Source of the DNA: Vanessa cardui
Taxonomy: Eukaryota; Arthropoda; Insecta; Lepidoptera; Nymphalidae
Direction of reading: 5' to 3'
Length of the DNA stretch: 64,000 bases
Assembly: GCF_905220365.1 (NCBI RefSeq)
Contig: NC_061135.1
Span: forward strand, 2,187,501 to 2,251,500
The notes beneath the pieces are model-generated. The model saw nothing but the letters and a program-made list of their open reading frames with translations, ran no database searches and was not told where the DNA came from. Position numbers and translations under genes: made by a program. This document shows positions 59,623 through 64,000 of the stretch, in pieces (the stretch's first letter is position 1; every line of letters starts with the position of its first letter).

Positions 59623-62600
59623 ATGAAGGCTTTCGGATTCGCTTTATTGTGTGTGTTCGCCGCAGTGCAGGTAACACAGATTATGTCATAGTTATTTTTA
59701 TTGCCTATGGCCATACTAGAAGTTTAGAGAAAATTAGTTATTCATGTTCATATGTTAGATAATATACATAAATATTTCCTAGGCTAATAAAATAAAGGCT
59801 TAAAAATTTCATTACTCGATAAACATTCAATTCTTCAGTATAAAATAGTATTTTCGTAAAGAAATTTATGTACAATTCTACGAAGATTTGTATTAATTAA
59901 TTTCTGCATTAAGTGCTTTATAAGTCATTAATATGAAAACTAATGCGTTACATCACCGAAATATAATTTATCAAAATTTCATATTATAATTATTTTCTTC
60001 TCGAGAAAAATGTGCATTACATAAAATATATTGCACATATATATATATATGTGCAATATATATATGAACAACTATTCTAATAAGTAGATTAATATTTCCT
60101 AAAAATAATTCGCCGTATTTGTCATCGACCTTCCGGACTTAATGTTCCGTCATTTTGATATTTTGAAGAATAAGGTTTAAATAAAAAAAAAAACTATTGG
60201 TGTAGGCTGAAATCGCGGTACTTAGAACCGAGAAAAAGAAAAAAAAAAGCATTCGCTTTGCAATTCAATTGAATGAAATCCAATTATTGCGATATTAAGT
60301 ATATCATTTGCATGGATTACTAGTTTCAATGATTGGGACTTTTTTTGTTTATAATATTTTAATCCAAGAATATAATTAACACGCACATTTATTATGTTTT
60401 GAAGCCTTTTCTAGTCGCTTAAAGGCTCACACGCAGAACTAGACTTATTAACAAACTGCCAACCATACGAACTTAAAATAGGTTTAGGCAGTTTTAAATT
60501 TCCCGATGTATGCTATTTTTTAATTTTTTTTAAATTATGTCCTACAAAAAGTCAAAAATATCTATAATATATTTTTTTTTTAAACGGACAACCTAGAAAT
60601 GATACATAGGTTCCTATGAACATATTCTAATTCGGTCCTTTCCATATTCATTGGTATAGATCTACTTATATAACACTGTATTTTAAATGTTAATATAATT
60701 TTAACAGTTTTAGTTATATAATTTATAAACTAAAGTAGAATAAATAAGTATATAATCTTATGTAGATCATAAAATAAATAACTAAATCGATTATCATAAA
60801 TTAGAAAGTGTTACGGCATCTAAAAATCTGAATAAGGAATTTATAATTATAAAAACTTTTTAGACGGATTAAGATGTTTTAGAAAAGCGTTGTAACAAAA
60901 AAAATAATAATGTAATCTATTATTTACTTAGGTAGAGTTTACAAATAGTAATAGGACTTCGAAGTTCCAAAGAAATGTCACAGAAATATATTCCCAGCGA
61001 TTCTGCGTAAAGCCATTAAGTTTTTTCACAAATAATCGGCATAGCTTTCGTAAGTGCTTACCTAGTTCCCAAGTTTTTAAGTACCACACGCATAGTAGGT
61101 GTAACACGCAAGTACGAGTTCAATGACCCTTGTTTATATACTATAAAATATCCAACGTTTATAGTATTTTCTTAAGACATATATATCGGAAAAGTAGTTA
61201 GCCATTTATACTAAATGACTGTGAATGTCTATTAAAAAAAACCTAAATGTACTTGACCTACAGCCTAATCCACTTAATCAAAACTCAAATTAAAAGAAAG
61301 TAGATCCATTCATAGCGGTGAAAATATACTCGTTAGAAAGATTTTTAAAATCTTCAAAATTTATAATTTAAAATAATCAAATATTTTTTGTAAAAATAAA
61401 ACTCAAGGCCTATTATTTTATTTAATCTATAATCAGATCAGGTAATTATAAAGATAAGTAAATTTATACGTGTGTATTGAATATGATTGGAAATCAAAAT
61501 CTTCAATTTTATCTATATTAATCTTTTTGTTTTTTGATAATGGTATTACTAATTGGTAAAGTTTAACTTGTTTATGATAAAAAATTTTGGTGAAAATTAT
61601 TTATGAGACAATAATTAAAATTATGAAATAAGTTATTGATAGATACAATTAAAGCAATTGTTTATATATTTTAATATTTGTAAATCGCGATCCTCTTATG
61701 ACATATTTTTTTTATTTTTTCAGGGTCGCAGCACTGGTGTAGGCTGTAAGTATAATTTTTTTGAATTTGTAATTTGATTAAAATCAAATTAAACATATGA
61801 TATATATTCAACTACTTATGAATAAAAAAAATATTATTAAAGTTACCCGTTTTGAATGTAGTTTCTACTGAGTACAATTAAAAATCTGAATAACAACAGA
61901 TACACAAGAAGTTTTGCATTAAATACCCGATAATATTGGCCTAATTTATCATATCATATTTTATTTAAATTTCGTTAATTGGTCAGGTAGTCTCATAATT
62001 CTTAAGTAATGACGATGTATTATTTGGACAGCTTTCTCTACCCCCGCCCAAAATGGTGAGAACCCATGGTTAGTGCACTTGCGTGTCGCCACCAGCACCG
62101 GTCAAGGACTCCTCAAAACATGCGTTGGCTCAATCATCGATGCATCCTGGGTCCTCACCTCCGCTAGCTGTCTTAACGAGTAAGTGATATTATTGACTTA
62201 ATATGAAAAAAAAAATGGCGCACCTTGGGGGTGGCCGAAAGCCAATGGAACGACGTTATCTTATCGTAATACCCGCTCCCCACTATTTGGTTCTATATAC
62301 TAATGAGTCTCTTGCGAAACTTCGCGTTTATTCAAATAACTTTTTAGAAATTTCGAAACCTATGACAGGTTTTGTTATGATATTGTTTCACTGTAAGCTG
62401 CTTCGCTTGGTGGTAGACGCATGGGCGATGTAAGGAATGCTTAATGTTTCATACAGCGCTATTGTCTGTGTGCGGTGACCACTTACAATCAGGTGCATGC
62501 GCCAAGCATAAAAAATCTGCAAGTCACTCATCAGCGAGTAACTTACATCCGCTTATTTCGTTAAATTGTAATAATTTAGGAAATTGCAATCATGAATCCT

Positions 62601-63247
62601 CTTTTATTTTCTGCACATCTACAGTTGGACCTATTCAAAATGAGACCGTAACCATTTTTAATCGGCAGCTAAATCGCTTAGCTATTAATATATAAGATGT
62701 ACTTAACTTTGTTAATAATATTTTATAAATAGACATTAACATATGAGTCGAGATGGCCGAGTGGTTAGAACGCGTGCATCTAAACCGATGATTGCGGGTT
62801 CAAACCCAGGCAAGAACCGCTGATTCATGTGCTTAATTTGTCTTTATAATTCATCTCGTGCTCAGCGGTGAAGGAAAACATCGTGAGGAAACCTGCATGT
62901 GACAAATTTCATTGAAGTTCTGCCACATGTGTATTCCACCAACCCGCATTGGAACAGCGTTGTGGAATATGTTCCAAACCTTCTCCTCAAAGGGAGAGGA
63001 GGCGTTTATCCCAGCATTGGGAATTTACAGGCTGTTGTTGTTGTTGACACATTATGTTCATATTATAAGCTCTATCCTTGTATTACCAGCGCCCGCTTCA
63101 TCTGGGTCCGTTATGGCGCCGCTGACGTGATCCGTCCCGAGCTTGTGACTGAGAGCACCACGGTCCGCCTCAACCCCGACTACGACGAAGCAACCGGCGC
63201 TAACGATGTCGCTCTCATTAACCTCAACCGAGTTTTGGAAAATACTG
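59623..63247 (+). CDS. Secreted chymotrypsin-fold serine protease homolog, 3' end outside window
   Basis: Exons 59623-59670, 61724-61745, 62032-62179 and 63090-63247 join in phase. Exon 1 is a complete signal peptide (MKAFGFALLCVFAAVQ). Exon 2 is a 22-nt microexon. Exon 3 encodes PAQNGENPWLVHLRV, the C42 region (KTCVGSIIDASWVL) and TSASC, where active proteases have TAAHC, so the catalytic histidine is serine. The usual R-IVGG activation site is also absent (STGVGSFSTP). Exon 4 keeps the catalytic aspartate region (ANDVALINLNR). The exons encoding the catalytic serine lie to the right. S1-fold homologs with a lost triad residue act as non-catalytic cofactors or ligand-binding proteins in insects. 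A gut digestive-cluster origin or an immune role are both possible. Confidence 0.85.
59671..61723 (+). other. Intron 1 of the protease homolog
   Basis: AT-rich, with a palindromic (ta)n segment at 60027-60060 (attgcacat...atgtgcaat). No other coding sequence or known repeat was seen. Confidence 0.5.
60027..60060. repeat. 34-bp near-perfect palindrome with TA core
   Basis: tatattgcac, an (at) run, gtgcaatata. It could extrude as a cruciform and is probably a foldback or microsatellite artefact. Confidence 0.7.
62404..62505 (+). repeat. Interspersed repeat family B, internally deleted
   Basis: cgcttggtggtag is joined directly to gcgatgtaaggaatgctta and continues to accacttacaatcaggtg. The middle 200 bp of the family are missing. 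It lies in intron 3 of the protease homolog. Confidence 0.65.
62745..63046 (+). repeat. tRNA-derived SINE, family A, nearly intact
   Basis: Best-preserved copy: head gagtcgagatggccgagtgg, ttagaacgcgtgcatctaaa, B box gggttcaaacccaggcaag, body ggtgaaggaaaacatcgtga, and tail ctgttgttgttgttg. It ends 43 bp before exon 4 of the protease homolog. Confidence 0.88.
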
Positions 63248-64000
63248 GTATGTTAGGACTGAGATTGATATAGCTAGTTGTTTTAGTGGCTAGATGTAAA
63301 GTACAAGGCCAATCATTACAGGGTTAATAGGTTCTCCTGTAATATAAAATCAGGATTTTTAGTGTTTAATCTAATCACAAAAGTACGTAAAGACACCGGT
63401 ACCTGGTAACTTAAAGTAAATTAGTTTTGTATTGTCTAAGATAACCTAAAAACTACTGAGTTTTAGTAAAAAAGGTTAATGAAAGCGAAGTTATTTTACG
63501 TCAATAAAAATATTATTAAACTGTGATATTTATGTTAACATAAATCATAAATAAAGGACCTAATTAAGTCTAGAATAAAGAATTTCAAGTAGTACGAGTA
63601 ACGAACATAGTTTTGTGGCTTTAAACTCGTGAATACAAGAACAATTACAAATGTCTTATTTAAGAAACATTATTGTTTAGAGAAAAAAATAAGAAAATAA
63701 TTGACTCGCCAGCTCGAGGCAGGTCAACACAATTAAAATTCGACGCTAACGACCGCTCTATAAATTAAAGGGTCGTTGGAAGTTGGTGAAAACTTCTTAG
63801 AGTTTCGGATAACCAATTTCGTTTAATTTCGTTTGGACGCGTCTGATGTTTCTTATTTAACTAATAGTATTGTCTCGAAAGCATTTGGGCCCTTTGGCAC
63901 GTTAATTACAATAATTTTTTATTGGTAATCGGGTGTTTAGTTACAATTTAATTAAATATTTTAAAAACAGCCTCTCCATATCACAATTGAAGCATGGCCA
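63248..64000 (+). other. Start of the next intron of the protease homolog
   Basis: A gtatgt donor follows exon 4. No in-phase continuation is found before the window edge. The possible acceptor aaaaacag at about 63963-63970 would meet a stop within a few codons in the required phase. Confidence 0.5.

Noticed and set aside
62745..62820. Possible tRNA gene in the head of the SINE
   Set aside because: The tRNA-like part continues into the SINE body and recurs at seven other places.
63970..64000. Possible fifth exon of the protease homolog
   Set aside because: In the phase required by exon 4 it hits a stop within a few codons, so the true next exon is probably beyond the window.
1..64000. CRISPR array, rRNA or an operon-like biosynthetic or defence cluster
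   Set aside because: The window is an insect-type genome segment; no regularly spaced repeats, rRNA or clustered pathway genes were seen.

Overview
The window is eukaryotic. Split genes with GT/AG introns, AT-rich intergenic DNA, dense short interspersed repeats, mariner, hAT-like and PIF/Harbinger-like elements and a decayed DIRS retroelement all point to an insect. The repeat types and the protein families suggest a lepidopteran, probably a butterfly; this is inference, because no species marker is present. Nothing bacterial or viral was recognised. Four protein-coding genes can be assembled exon by exon with matching splice phases. (1) A minus-strand ZAD-type C2H2 zinc-finger gene covers about 1.5-10.0 kb and runs off the left edge. 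(2) A plus-strand seven-exon gene at 24.7-39.4 kb encodes a 649-residue, probably nuclear protein that I do not recognise. (3) A plus-strand gene at 43.1-52.9 kb encodes an AKAP17A/XE7-type RRM and arginine-serine-rich splicing-related protein. (4) A plus-strand gene at 59.6 kb to beyond the right edge encodes a secreted chymotrypsin-fold protein whose catalytic histidine is replaced by serine, so a probable inactive serine protease homolog. The first three look like nuclear regulators and the fourth like a secreted gut or haemolymph protein. No operon-like or pathway link between neighbours is visible. The rest is mostly transposon-derived. Left edge: DIRS remnant with 55-bp inverted repeats. 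Introns of gene 1: an hAT-type MITE, tRNA-derived SINEs, a second interspersed repeat family (called family B here), and a decayed repetitive ORF. The 10-24 kb intergenic region: a LINE 3' end with an open C-terminal reading frame, another hAT-type MITE with target duplication, and a 1,256-bp mariner with both ends and TA duplication but a broken transposase. A 167-bp TIR MITE lies about 0.5 kb before the start codon of gene 2. Introns of gene 2 carry a TIR MITE, a PIF/Harbinger deletion derivative with TTA duplication, and a 141-bp tandem duplication. Introns of gene 3 carry family B copies, a rearranged cluster of the same TIR MITE and a MADF-containing TIR element. The 53-59 kb intergenic region holds LINE and SINE fragments and hairpins. 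No novel multi-gene system is evident. The best candidates for follow-up are the unrecognised 649-residue gene, the His-to-Ser protease homolog with its 22-nt microexon, and several well-delimited non-autonomous transposon families.
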